Origin: Ophiobolus disseminans
Taxonomy: Eukaryota; Ascomycota; Dothideomycetes; Pleosporales; Phaeosphaeriaceae
Length of the DNA stretch: 64,000 nucleotides
Assembly: GCA_010093685.1 (NCBI GenBank)
Contig: MU006220.1
Location: 775,502 to 839,501 of the forward strand
Reading direction: 5' to 3'
The notes beneath the pieces were generated by a model. The model made no database searches, was not told the DNA's origin, and saw only the letters and a list, made by a program, of their open reading frames with translations. Positions 34,996 to 45,524 of this stretch are shown in pieces (within the stretch, counting starts at the first letter, position 1; the number at the start of each line of letters is the position of its first letter). The position numbers and the translations under genes are program-made.

Positions 34996-36106
34996 TTAGG
35001 TAGCCTTATAGTCGTCACGGGCGTTGTTGTGGGGTGCCTCAGTTGGTGGACCCTCTGGAGTGGTGTAGCACCTAGTCATGCCACCATCAACCACAAAGTC
35101 GGTGCCGTTGACGAAGCTGCTCTCATCGCTGGCAAGGAACAGAACTGCCTGAGCCTGCTCAATGGCTTCTCCGAAGCGGCCAGTTGGGAAGTGAACCTCA
35201 CGGCGATGGCGCTTGGCTTGGTCGTCGCCGAGCCAGTCCTGCAGGAGTGGGGTGCTATAGATGTCAGTATTTAGCCTTTGTAGTATTTGAGTGGAACATA
35301 CTTCAACGGAGCCGGGCAGAGCGCGTTGAATCGGAACCCCTCTCGAGCATGGACCATGGCCAACTCTCGTGTCATCGCCAAGACTGCGCCCTTGCTCGCG
35401 GTGTACGCAAGCTGAGGAGTCGCGCTACCCACAAGCGCTACAACACTAGCAGTGTTGATCACGCTCGTTTTCTTCTTGCCATGCTTCCTGAAGCTGAGGA
35501 CCGCATGTTTGCTGCCGAACCATACGCCCTTGACGTTGATGGCTTGAGTCAGGTCCCAGATCTTTTCGGGAGTGTTGATGGCATCATCGTCAGCGGCGTG
35601 CATGATACCTGCATTGTTGAAGAGCACGTCCAGACCCCCCCATGAATCGACGTGCTCGACCATGGCTTGCACATCGGCTTCTTTAGAAACGTCGGAGATT
35701 CTGGTCTCAATCTTCTTGGCCTCCGGGACGACGGCCTTTAGCTTGGTGACTGCCTTCTCGAGTGCTGGACCAGAAATATCGGAGAGCAAGACGTTGGCGC
35801 CTTCTCGCAGAAAGAGGACAGCGGTCTCCAGGCCGATACCACTGTTTGGTGTTAGATTTGGCGTTCTGTGATGAGATGGATGCCAAGACGAGGCGCTCGC
35901 GGCGCTCAAGCACAAAAGACTTTAGTGCATGACAATGGGATGTGGCGAGGGAAGAAAGCGAAAGCTAAAAGCTGAAAGCAGCCCAAATTAACAGAGAGAG
36001 GATGATAGGTGGATGCTGAGAAATATGACCAAAACGGCAAGAGCAAGCTTGTTACTTACCCAGCGCCACCGGTGATGATGCAGTTCTTGCCTTCAAGACG
36101 ACCCAT
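34996..36106 (-). CDS. Short-chain dehydrogenase/reductase (classical SDR)
   Basis: Three exons (36060-36106, 35302-35841, 34996-35254) give 281 residues. Splicing exon 1 to exon 2 creates the cofactor loop I-I-T-G-G-A-G-G-I-G-L-E-T. Other marks: D-V-S-K-E-A-D-V near the adenine pocket, L-F-N-N-A-G-I-M, I-N-T-A-S-V-V, the catalytic Y-T-A-S-K, and the end-of-fold V-V-D-G-G-M-T. NAD(P)-dependent oxidation or reduction of an alcohol/ketone is expected; the Asp at the end of the second strand (L-L-S-D-I) suggests NAD preference. The first intron (218 bp) is much longer than others here. The gene is divergent from the glutamine-synthetase-like gene across 917 bp, which suggests but does not prove shared control. 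Confidence 0.92.
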
Positions 36107-37023
36107 GTTGAATGGTAGTGGTTGTGGTTGTGTAGCTGGAGAAGTGCTTGGTAGAGTCTGGCGAAGTGTGAGTGCTGTTCTTGAGTGAGGAGCGATCTTA
36201 TATCAAAGATTGAAAATATGACTAATATTTACTAGACGCGGCGTCATGGCCACATGGCACGTGTGGTGAATGGGGAGGATTGCCAAACGTACCTACAGCA
36301 GGCCGGTGTTGTTGTTGCGGCGATTGAGGATCCACTCGCTGTCGGTGTTGATGTTTGGAAAGCTAGCTTGGGCGAGGATGGTGCTGTCACAAACGTCAAA
36401 GGGCAGTCGCGATACGGATGATTGCGGGCGGTGGCATTAGATCACCGGGTCCCGAAGTCGGCCCTCGAGGGAGATAGTCGTGATAAGAGACGACATTGCT
36501 CCCTGTCATCCCAAAAGGGCCGCAAAGAGCGGTGGCCAGTTCACGATGCTTCAGGCTCGCTTGGACACGGCTGCACATGATGTGCGCCTCGCCGCATGTC
36601 TCGTTACGTCCAGAGTGACTTCAGACTACCCCGCTATCGGTGGAGGGGCCGTGGACGATGAGGACGGCGGGAGTGCATGGTTGTCGCGTTGGAGAGTCAC
36701 GGTCGCATTGGGATTTGGCATGGCGAGATAACGATGTCTGAGTGAGACGCGTCGTGTAACTTAAGAGAATCGCTTGGAGGGCGGCTCGGTATCTCAGCCA
36801 TTTGATGCATCTCCACCGCATCCCAGTCGTACCCGATGTTCCCCTCACCCCTCATTGGCCCGAGCGCTTGCTCGCGTTCTGACATCTGGAGCCACTATCC
36901 GCAAACCTGATTGCGCCGCTATCGTCACTTGCTGTACCAACCTTGCACGACCTCTATTAGGATATAGTTCTTTTAGAAATTGCAAACTTCAAACCTCAGT
37001 TGGATTGCCCACGCGACTGCAAC
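36107..37023. promoter_or_regulatory. Divergent promoter region, SDR / glutamine-synthetase-like gene
   Basis: 917 bp between opposite starts, long for this window. Small open frames in it lack any motif. No binding site could be assigned with confidence. Confidence 0.45.
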
Positions 37024-38602
37024 ATGGCGTCTGAGGATACTGCCACTATCACGGCCGAACAGCTGCCAGAGCTTCTCAAGGATGACATCGCCGTCAAAGT
37101 TGCAGGGATTGACGTCGATGGCATGTTGCGCGGCAAGCTCATGGCCAAGAAGAAGTTCCTGTCTATCGCCAAAGAAGGCTTCGGCTTCTGCAGCGTCATC
37201 TTTGGATGGGACATGCATGACCAAACATACTTCCGCGAACTCGGCATATCAAACAAGGAGAACGGCTACCGAGACTTGATTGCCGTACCAGACCTGTCGA
37301 GCTTCCGGAGGATACCCTGGGAGGACAATGTGCCCTTCTTCCTCATCAGCTTCCACGACCCCGACACGCGAGCGGGCTTGAGCGCGTGTCCCAGGAGTCT
37401 GCTGAAGCGCGCAGTGGACAAGCTGAAGGAGAGTGGATATGGCGCAATGGCGGGAGGTACGTCAAGTCCGCGGTGGGCCTGAAGAGCGGGTGCTACGTGT
37501 GTCGTGTGAAGCTGATTTGGATAGCGGAGTATGAGTTCTACCAGTTCCGAGCACCACAGGCCCACGATGGAACAGAGCGAAATACCTCGAGTACGGCAGC
37601 ATTCCTGCGCGATAACCCCGTCAATACCCTACCCAGTCTCACCGAGGGCATGTTTGGATACAGCATAACGCGGCCGGTACACAACCAGGACTACTACTAT
37701 GGCATATTCAACACATGCGCAGAGTTCAACTGTGGGATCGAGGGATGGCATACCGAGTCTGGCCCAGGTGTATTTGAGGCAGTACGTGCACATACCTCCA
37801 TTCTCGAAGCAATAGGCTGACATCCCAGGCGCTCGAATTCGGCGAAATCGCCCAAATGGCAGACAAGGCCTCCCTCTTCAAGCTCGTCGTCAAGTCGCTC
37901 GGCTCAAAACACGGCATAACGCCCTGCTTCATGGCCAAGCCGCGCGAAGGCCTCCCAGGCAACAGCGGGCACATGCACATCTCCATCGTCGACAAGGACA
38001 AGAAGAACCTCTTCGCGCGCGAGACCGAAGACACTGACGCAGCGTACCCAGACATCCGCTTCCTCTCCGACATGGGCCGGCACTTCCTCGCCGGCCTCAT
38101 CGACGGCCTTCCAGACATCATGCCCATCCTCGCGCCAAACGTAAACAGCTACAAGCGCCTAGTCGAGAATTTCTGGGCCCCTGTCACCGTCTCCTGGGGC
38201 CTCGAACACCGCGCAGCCTCCATCCGCCTTATCGCGCCGCCCACCGCCTCGGCAAAAGCAACGCGCTTCGAAGTCCGCGTCCCCGGCGCAGACACAAATC
38301 CGCACTTTGTCCTCGCTGCCATCCTCGCGCTGGGCTGGCGCGGCATCGAGAAGAAGATGGAGATTGCGGTTCCGCCGCTGGGCAAGGGCGAGGATGTGGG
38401 TGGCGAAGCGGATACGGGAGAGAGGTTGGCCAAGAGTTTAAAGGAGGCGACGGAGCGGTTTATGCGCAAGGAGAGCGTGGCGAGAGAGGTCTTTGGAGAT
38501 GAGTTCGTGGACCATTTTGGTGGGACGAGGCAGCATGAGGTGCGGCTTTGGGACGAGGCAGTTACGGACTGGGAGGTGAGGAGATATATCGAGACGGTGT
38601 AA
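37024..38602 (+). CDS. Glutamine-synthetase-like gamma-glutamyl ligase
   Basis: Three exons (37024-37456, 37525-37781, 37829-38602) give 487 residues. The N-terminal beta-grasp part contains V-D-G-M-L-R-G-K (usually seen in the GS-like ligases, not in eukaryotic glutamine synthetase). The catalytic part has A-E-Y-E-F-Y, the P-G-N-S-G-H-M-H-I-S loop, the N-S-Y-K-R-L motif and W-G-L-E-H-R-A-A-S-I-R. Length and order fit the prokaryote-type GlnA/PuuA group that in fungi includes FluG C-terminal-like enzymes, rather than the shorter cytosolic fungal glutamine synthetase. The reaction is ATP-dependent gamma-glutamylation of an amine or ammonia; the amine is unknown. Neighbours are an SDR and, converging, an aldehyde dehydrogenase. 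Introns 68 and 47 bp, phases consistent. Confidence 0.88.
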
Positions 38603-38963
38603 GCTTGATGTGATGGTTTGCGAATGAGTTCCACGGATGAGGTTTTGCTGTGGTATATGTTTTGATTTTGATGTACTATCAAATTTATTGTCCCACCTAC
38701 TTCATTCCGCTGCGTACGTACGGCCTAAATATGTTTCGTGTCTTCACTTCGGATCCGAGGCGTGGGATCCGGGCGGATCGGGATGATGAGGGGTATGCTG
38801 ATGAGTTCTGAGGCGTAAAATTGATTGGATTATAACCTCGCTCTTGGTGGGAATCTTGAGCCAAATGGGGCCTTCAAGAGTTTGTGTCATGGATATCGGT
38901 CTGAGAGGCGGCTAGCATACCCTCGCGGCACCATCTAGGCGGACAGTACTCTGTTGACAAAGT

Positions 38964-39005
<42 letters not shown>

Positions 39006-39062
39006 TCGTAAAACCTTGACCATAGACAGTATCATACACGATATATACGACTCGCTCAACAT
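38603..39062. other. Short convergent intergenic region
   Basis: 460 bp between the stop codons of the ligase (+) and aldehyde dehydrogenase (-) genes. It contains the AC microsatellite listed separately. Confidence 0.6.
38966..39004. repeat. (AC)19 microsatellite
   Basis: A perfect AC dinucleotide run of 39 bp. It lies about 60 bp beyond the stop of the minus-strand aldehyde dehydrogenase gene, so it may be in its 3' UTR. Likely to vary in length between strains. Confidence 0.97.
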
Positions 39063-40964
39063 CTACATCCCCAGCACACCCTTAATCCCCTTGCCCAGAT
39101 CCGCCCACCGCCCATACCCCAACCACACAATCCCCTGTGCAAAACCCCACGCCTTCTGCATCGCCCTCTCCCCACTCAGCGGGACGTCCATGGGCGGCGG
39201 AATACTTGTCTTAACACCAATCCAACTCCACCGATCCCTTGTAATGCTCTTCTGATTACACAAACTTCTCATTCCCTCTTTGCCCGCAAAGCGCCCATAC
39301 CCGCTGCCCTTCTTCCCTCCAAAGGGCAGCTGCACCATGTAGAACACGGCAAAATCGTTGATGGCGACCATGCCGGCGTCGAGTTTGCGTGCCACGTGTT
39401 CGAGGTCGCGGGTCGATGTGCCGTAGACGGACGATCCGAGGGCGTATTGCGTGCTGTTTGCGATGGAGATTGCGTCGTCGACGGAGGAGGCGCGCATGAG
39501 GAGGAAGACGGGTGCGAAGAGCTCAGTTTGTGCAATGGCCATTGAGGGCGTGACGTCGACGAGGAAGGTGGGGCTGAAGTAGTGGCCTTTGGGGTGATCG
39601 GGGTGGACGAAGCGTTTTCCGCCTGCGAGCAGACGTGCGCCGTGCTTGACGGCGTCGTCGATCAAGTGTTCGAGTTTGTCGAAGCTGGCGTCGGAAATGG
39701 ATGCGCCGACGTCGATGATGGTGTCTGGCGAGCTTGTGAGAATAGAGCCCGGGCGTAGGGCCTGGATCTTGGGTGTGAGGTATTCGATCAATCGAGTATA
39801 TACGTTGGGCAAGGCGATGATGCGTTCGATGCCAATGCAGTTCTGGCCTGCAGATTGGAAGACGCCACGCATGAGTATGCTGGCCACGCGTTTGAAGTCG
39901 CTGTTTGACAAGTCATCCAGAACAACTGCTGGGTCTTTGCCCCCTAACTCGACACACACGGGTGTGAGGGCCTTTGCGGCAGATGCGCAGACATAGTGTG
40001 CGACAGGTCTCGAGCCAATAAATGTGATGTGCGATATGGACGGGTGGGATGTGAGGTGGTCGGCCACGTTTGGCCAGCAGACAACGGACTGCACAATGTC
40101 TGGGGAGTGGCCGCATGCCTCGAGGGCGCGAGTTGCGATTGAGGTGAAGTATGACGAGGACCAGGCGGTGGCTTCGGAGCCTTTGACAATGATGGCGTTG
40201 CCGGCGAATATGGACGCTATGACGGGGCTGATGAGATTGTGGAACTGAATGTTGTTAGCCCTGGATCGTTCGGTATAGCTATATGAAGCTTACAGGATAG
40301 CTGAGTTGGGTTAGTTGAAGTTTGCCATGATCTGAGGTTGGACAGCTTACTTCCAGCTCACACAAGCTGCAACGACACCAAGTGGCTCCCAAATAACCTC
40401 GTTCCACTTGTACATCATGAGAAAGCTCGTATCTCTCTTCTCACTCCTCAAACTCTCCTCTCCATGCTTAATCGTCCATCTCAGCTTCTCCGCCGTCACC
40501 AAGATCTCTCCCAGACTTGCATCCACCATCGTCTTGCCAGAGTCCAGGCACGCGACCCGAGCAATTACTTCCTGATTTTCGAGTATGAACTTGAGCATCG
40601 TCTTGAGCACCCTTCGGCGCTGATAGAAGCTCGTCTCAGCCCATTTGGCCTGCGCGTCTTTCGCCTTCGCAATGGCGCGGTCGATGCCATCTGCCGTGGA
40701 GGGGTTGATGCGGCCAAGGGACTGCCCTGTTGCGGGGGCGTAGCATTGGATTAGGGAGGATCCAGAGACCTTCAAAGACGGCTTCTCCAGCACCTCGCCC
40801 TTCCAGCCCGGCTTTGCTTGCTCAGGCTGCTCGACAACATATTTGACAGGCTTCTCAGGATCCGCGCGACAAAAGAACCATATTACGCTCAGCGCGACGA
40901 CCCAAAGACTGCCATATAGTAAAGTATAGAAATCACCCTCGGAGCGGGCAGTGATGCGCTCCAT
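39063..40964 (-). CDS. Membrane aldehyde dehydrogenase, MSC7 type
   Basis: Three exons (40351-40964, a 7-nt microexon 40294-40300, 39063-40244) give 600 residues. After an N-terminal hydrophobic helix (about 15-35: L-Y-G-S-L-W-V-V-A-L-S-V-I-W-F-F-C) comes a full aldehyde dehydrogenase fold. The conserved S-W-N-Y-P-F-H-N-L is rebuilt only if the microexon ctatcct is included. The general base is in C-V-E-L-G-G-K-D (Glu about 306) and the nucleophile in G-Q-N-C-I-G (Cys about 343). The long C-terminal tail ending G-K-G-I-K-G-V-L-G-M and the N-terminal anchor fit the fungal Msc7 branch, an ER-associated putative aldehyde dehydrogenase. Introns are 50 and 49 bp. An upstream in-frame ATG exists at 41105 but the anchor would no longer be N-terminal. 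Confidence 0.92.
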
Positions 40965-41110
40965 AGCGCGTACGTTGCTTCTGCCGAGAAAGTGTCCATG
41001 TCGCGATGGAAGAACCACTGGACCCTGAAACATTTCGGGTGTGGTTAGCGTCTCGACACGCTCCCGCCTGCCGCAATAAGCAACCTTGGAACTGCGTTCT
41101 TTCACACTGG

Positions 41111-41134
41111 ACGTCGGACGTCAGACGTCAGACC
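41111..41134. promoter_or_regulatory. Three tandem 7-bp units with TGACGT/ACGTCA cores
   Basis: acgtcgg, acgtcag, acgtcag follow each other, then acc. Read on the aldehyde dehydrogenase strand this is a series of TGACGTC-like boxes about 150 bp before its start codon. TGACGT is the half-site recognised by ATF/CREB-type bZIP factors; binding itself is inference. Confidence 0.55.
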
Positions 41135-41225
41135 TAGCCAATCAAGCCAGTTTTACTCAAAGTCCCTTGCCCCATCCTCACCAGAAAGGCAACCTCACGC
41201 GCAACTTCCCTCCTCGGAGCTCGAA

Positions 41226-41520
41226 TGATTGGCCGCAGAGCCCGAACCATTCGCCACGGAGTCTCGCCCGGAACATGAAAAAGGATTCTCGAAACGAAGT
41301 ACAAGCGGAAAATAACACCGCGATCTCGATGGCATGCAACCTGCTTCAAAGGGAAAGTCTGACTGAGGTGTAGATTATTGTGCTTCGTTTCGAAGAATGT
41401 CGCTGCTGCTGCTGCCTCTCGATTGGATCGCGGAGCCTCGCCCGAAGCCAATGAAAATGCTCTCAGCTGCGAGACTCAACTTGCTTCAATGGGAAGGTTT
41501 GCCAGGGGGTGTTGATTGTC
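41226..41520. repeat. Diverged direct repeat of about 180 bp spacing
   Basis: Words at 41226-41385 recur in order at about 41412-41520: gattgg, then gag-tctcgcccg/gagcctcgcccg, an a-rich atgaaaa, then caacctgcttcaaagggaa versus caacttgcttcaatgggaa. Overall similarity is moderate, so this is an old partial tandem duplication. Confidence 0.5.
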
Positions 41521-41928
41521 TATGGAATGATTCCCGGCTGAAACGGCCAATCAGACTGCACAGTTGGGCAGTTGGGATTTGGGGATGTGTGGTGCCTTTG
41601 GATGTCAATCTGCTTGAGAATGTAGGTTTGCTAGAAACTACCGGCTCCTTGTAGAATGCGTTCCGCCAGTCTAATTTCATGAACGGGTGAGTCTCCTTGG
41701 GTGCTGAAGTACGAAGTATGCATGGTTGTGCTTGATCTCGTCATCCTCTGTCGTTACAGGTACTGCAGTGCAAGAATTCGTATTCCATGACGTATATTCC
41801 AACATGAACCTCACAACACTTTTAGGACGCCTTGAAATTTAATAAATGAGTTGAGAATAGACATGTTTCAATACTTGGTGCGTTGCTATGAATGCTACAA
41901 AGGCTCCTGCGCAGTCCGTGACAACGCA

Positions 41929-42858
41929 TCACTTCTTGATAGCTTCAGCGTAGGATTTATCCATCGGAGCATGCTTCTTGATCAATTCACCAACCACAAA
42001 AGGTACAGCATCTCTCGGCCCATAGTACTTGAGGTCGAATTGATCCCACTCGCCAGCGTCCCTCAAATACTCTCGCGTGTGTCGCTGCAGCTCACAGCCA
42101 CCCATGAAGAATGGCCAGCCAAGCAGGGTGTACACTAGCTGCATGAAGCGGGCCGCCAAAGTACCCTCCGTTCTCCACGGATTGGCAACGTGTTCGCATA
42201 TAACCATTCGACCTCCTGGCTTCAACAACTGATACAAGCTTTTGATGGTTTGCCGAGGATTTGGCACGCTGCAAAGGACTCGGGTGCAGCAGATTTCGTC
42301 GAAAACACCATTTTCCGCTGTTCCGCCCCTGCTAGTGACTTTCAAGATTCCACTCTTGTTCAGCGCGGGGATCAGGGTATTGGGCTCCGCACCGCAGACA
42401 AGTGGATGAAACCTGTCCTTGAGGCCTCTCTTAGCGGCATTCTTGACGAGACCTGGGTGAAGATCCTGGGCTGGCTCAGCGCCATACAGAGCAGTGATGG
42501 TGTTGGGATTGAAGTGCGACAACATCTCTCCAGATCCTGGGCCGATGTCGAGTATCACGCCTTTGCACTCAGATAGGAGTTGGAAGGTGTTTCCAGGCAT
42601 CTCAGCTGACATCAGTTCACCGTTGGCTTTCCACAGGCGAGCAAAGGATCGGAATCGGACTGATGTGAGATCGAAGAGTTTCCAAGGCCGCCATTCCAGG
42701 AACACGATCTCAACGATGGTCATGATGAAGTCTGTTGGAGTCAGATCATGTCGGGGTATGGAAGGTTGGGGTCACTTGCGGTACAAGGATATAGACAGAA
42801 GTATGCTAGGTCGTAGCAGTGTCGGGATGCGATCTCCAACCCACTGTGAGAAAGTCAT
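41929..42858 (-). CDS. Class I SAM-dependent methyltransferase (METTL7/UbiE-like)
   Basis: Two exons (42780-42858, 41929-42731) give 293 residues. Exon 1 supplies a hydrophobic N-terminus (S-I-L-L-S-I-S-L-Y) that continues into I-V-E-I-V-F-L, suggesting membrane association. The SAM site is V-I-L-D-I-G-P-G-S-G-E; later motifs are L-Y-G-A-E-P, V-L-C-S-V and L-L-K-P-G-G-R-M-V-I-C-E-H-V. The layout resembles METTL7-like small-molecule or lipid methyltransferases. The intron 42732-42779 begins with GC (c|gcaagt) and ends in cag: this junction keeps the frame, while the nearest GT donor (gtaccg) is out of phase. The acceptor substrate is unknown. Confidence 0.85.
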
Positions 42859-43335
42859 GGTGAAGGGTGTGGGCCTCTTGTCTGGTGTCGATGTGGACGA
42901 TATATCTTCCAATGCGTCAATAGGATGTAGTGCCGTGGGATGGTAATAACATCGATGTGAAATCAAGAAGGAATAGTTGTGGATTTTGTAGCTTCTGATG
43001 GAGCATCGTATGCGCTTCCGATGTCCGGAAGCGGCTCAAAGGCATGAAGTGTGACGTAACAAGAAGCCCAGTGGGGCACCCCAGCAGTATTACAATCATT
43101 TGTGTTCTAGCCCAGAGTCTTGGCCTGTAAGACTCGCGGCAAATCATGATAGTCTTTTGCGATTGACGCCGTGAGTATAGACAGGTTTCTTGATCGGACA
43201 CGAAGAATTGTTACGCGTGGTGGGGGCAGGGGCAGCCCAGCCGAGGCTTGCACGAGCTTGTGCATCAACAGCATTGCGTATGCGAAGTTTTGCTTTGGAA
43301 CCCGAATCTTTGTTGATTTATGAGTATACCACAAC
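42859..43335. promoter_or_regulatory. Divergent promoter, methyltransferase / AYR1-like gene
   Basis: 477 bp between opposite start codons. No motif assigned. Confidence 0.45.
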
Positions 43336-44306
43336 ATGTCTGATACGCAAAAAACAAGATATGCGCTAATAACAGGGTAAGATAACTCCGGGTGGGCACG
43401 ATGTCAGCAATGCTAACAAAGCTGGAGCTGCACGCCTGGCGGCATTGGACACTTCCTCGCCCTTGAATTCGCTGCAAAAGGTACCCAAGCCACACCATCT
43501 CGAGATACCTCCATCTTACATCTGCAGGCTTCCATGTCCTCGGAACTGTCCGCAACCCCTCAAAATACACCTCGCCCTCGAAAAACATCACATACCTACC
43601 CCTCGAGCTCACGAGCAACGAATCCATACGCGAGCTTCGTAACCAGGTCACCGAGATCACCAATGGAAAACTAGACATCCTGTACAACAACGCCGGCCGG
43701 AATTATGTCGTGCCAGCGCTCGACTACGACGAAGATGAGCTACGCGAGCTCTTTCAGGCCAACGTCTTCTCCGTTATGCGCATGTGTAAGGAGTTTACGC
43801 CGCTTCTGATAGAAGCAAAAGGCACGATTGTACAAACAGGGTCTGTCGCAGGCCTGATGCCGTATGCCTGGGGTGCGCCATACAACGCGTCGAAAGCCGC
43901 CCTACACGCTTTCTCAGACACGCTTCGCGTCGAACTTGCGCCGCTTGGTGTCCGCGTCCTCACCGTTGTGACGGGGGGTGTTAAGTCGAATATTGCGCGA
44001 ACACACCGCACGTTGCCGCCAAACTCGTACAACCAGCCACTTGCTGCGGACTACGAGAGGCGGTTGACGCATAGCCAGCAGCTGGGCATGGACACGGAAC
44101 AGTATGCGAGGAGCTGCGTGAGGCAGGTACTTGCTGGCGATGGCCTGTTCAGGAAAACTAGATGGATATGGGAGGGCAAGATGAGCTGGATTGTGTGGTT
44201 TGGTTGGTCCTATCTACCTTCCGCTGTCTTCGATTGGTACTTTACGAGCAAGTTCAAGCTGTCGAAGTTGAGAGGAACGGTGGGCCCGGATAAGAAGAAA
44301 GTGTAA
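43336..44306 (+). CDS. AYR1-like NADPH-dependent acyl-DHAP reductase (SDR)
   Basis: Three exons (43336-43376, 43428-43480, 43528-44306) give 290 residues. Splicing reconstructs L-I-T-G-C-T-P-G-G-I-G, the AYR1-type cofactor loop; choosing the acceptor 10 bases earlier would put W-S in it instead. Further marks are L-Y-N-N-A-G-R, G-S-V-A-G and the catalytic Y-N-A-S-K. The C-terminus has a hydrophobic W-I-V-W-F-G-W-S-Y-L-P segment and a K-rich end, consistent with lipid-droplet or ER membrane location. Ayr1 reduces 1-acyl-dihydroxyacetone phosphate in phosphatidate synthesis; paralogs of this group act on other carbonyls, so the substrate is inferred. Confidence 0.88.
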
Positions 44307-44615
44307 GGTAGCATCAGCTTCCGCACGGAAAGAAGAAGAGGTATTGCCTTCTGGCGCGCGGCACAGAAGATCACAATGCTGTTGGGGGAATACGACGTGA
44401 TGTAAAGGAGGTTGAGCTGATCTCCAAACCAGCTTTTTCGTAATACTATTCCCCCTGAGGCGATCCACCGCTTACTGAGAACTGCAACCCTCATTCGTTT
44501 ACTTGACAAGGCAGCGAACTTCTTCTCCAATATCAAGCAGTGGGCTTAGCGCCATGATGCGCGTCAATTCAGGCAGCCATTTCGGGCACCTCAGATATAT
44601 TCCTGCCGCGTCAAA
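44307..44615. other. Short intergenic gap
   Basis: 309 bp; nothing seen beyond the AYR1-like 3' flank and the next gene's upstream region. Confidence 0.5.
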
Positions 44616-45524
44616 ATGCTTCGGATGATTGATTTACAACGCGGAATAACACACAGCTTGAGGAAATTAGCATCAATGCGAATCTGTCGGCCAGGACGAA
44701 TATTCTTATCCTCAATCCTATGTTTTGCAGCAGGAATAACCACGATGAACATCATCAAAAGGCTCATGGAACAACGAATCCAAGCAAAGCGTCGTGTGAT
44801 ACCAGTGTCACGTCTCAATGGCATTTGTGCGCTGCCAGTCGAGCTCTGGATAATGGTCATCGAGCATGTGGTCCATGAGCAGCTGGGAGATCCACGTTTC
44901 CCGTGTTACGATTTAGACAAGATCCTACGCAGTAGACTTGTGTGTCGTGAGTTGCTCCACGAGCTACTATCAATATGAAGACTGAAATTGCTAGACGTAT
45001 TCGACCGAGAAATCCAATACTGCTTGGATCAGAACATCACACAGCCTCGGATACCTCGTTTACTAATGATGCGCACCTTCGGATTGTTAGCACGGCAGGA
45101 GACCCTCACTACGTTCCATACGCGTCTTCTAGCCTCGGCGATATACAACTCCTCGAGATCACCAAGACACAGCTCCTGGCACAAACGATCACAAATGACA
45201 CACCGCATCTGGAACTGCATGCGCATCGCGTCTATCCTCGACTCGCCATGTGGGAAACTCGGGACTGACGAGCTCATGCGCCGCCTCTGCAACGCTGCAT
45301 CCGCGTCGATCTGGTGTCGCGAGTACATGTACCTGCCGGAGTTATTCGCGGCGTCATTCGAGAGCTACCACGACGGAGACCCGTATGTTGAAGTAGCGCT
45401 GCTGGTTGCGTGCGGATACTCGAGCCAGGACGTGCTGGATGGCATGCTGAAGCTTGCGAAGAGGGGCAAGCTCAAGTACTATAGGGTTGTGACTATATGG
45501 GGTGGGGTTTGTGGTACTATCTGA
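44616..45524 (+). CDS. Hypothetical protein with F-box-like N-terminus
   Basis: Two exons (44616-44946, 44995-45524) give 286 residues. After a basic leader with a hydrophobic stretch (F-L-S-S-I-L-C-F-A-A-G-I) there is I-C-A-L-P-V-E-L-W-I-M-V-I-E-H-V-V, which resembles the first half of an F-box, and R-L-V-C ahead of the splice site. The rest is helical with no family I know. A later ATG at about 44745 would remove the hydrophobic leader. The 48-bp intron is GT-AG and keeps phase. It is only distantly like the longer F-box-like paralogs at 54-61 kb and may be unrelated to them. Confidence 0.6.

Larger units (their letters stand above)
40965..41928. other. Aldehyde dehydrogenase upstream region
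   Basis: About 960 bp between two minus-strand genes. It holds a 7-bp tandem repeat and a diverged direct repeat (both listed). No gene supported. Confidence 0.55.
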
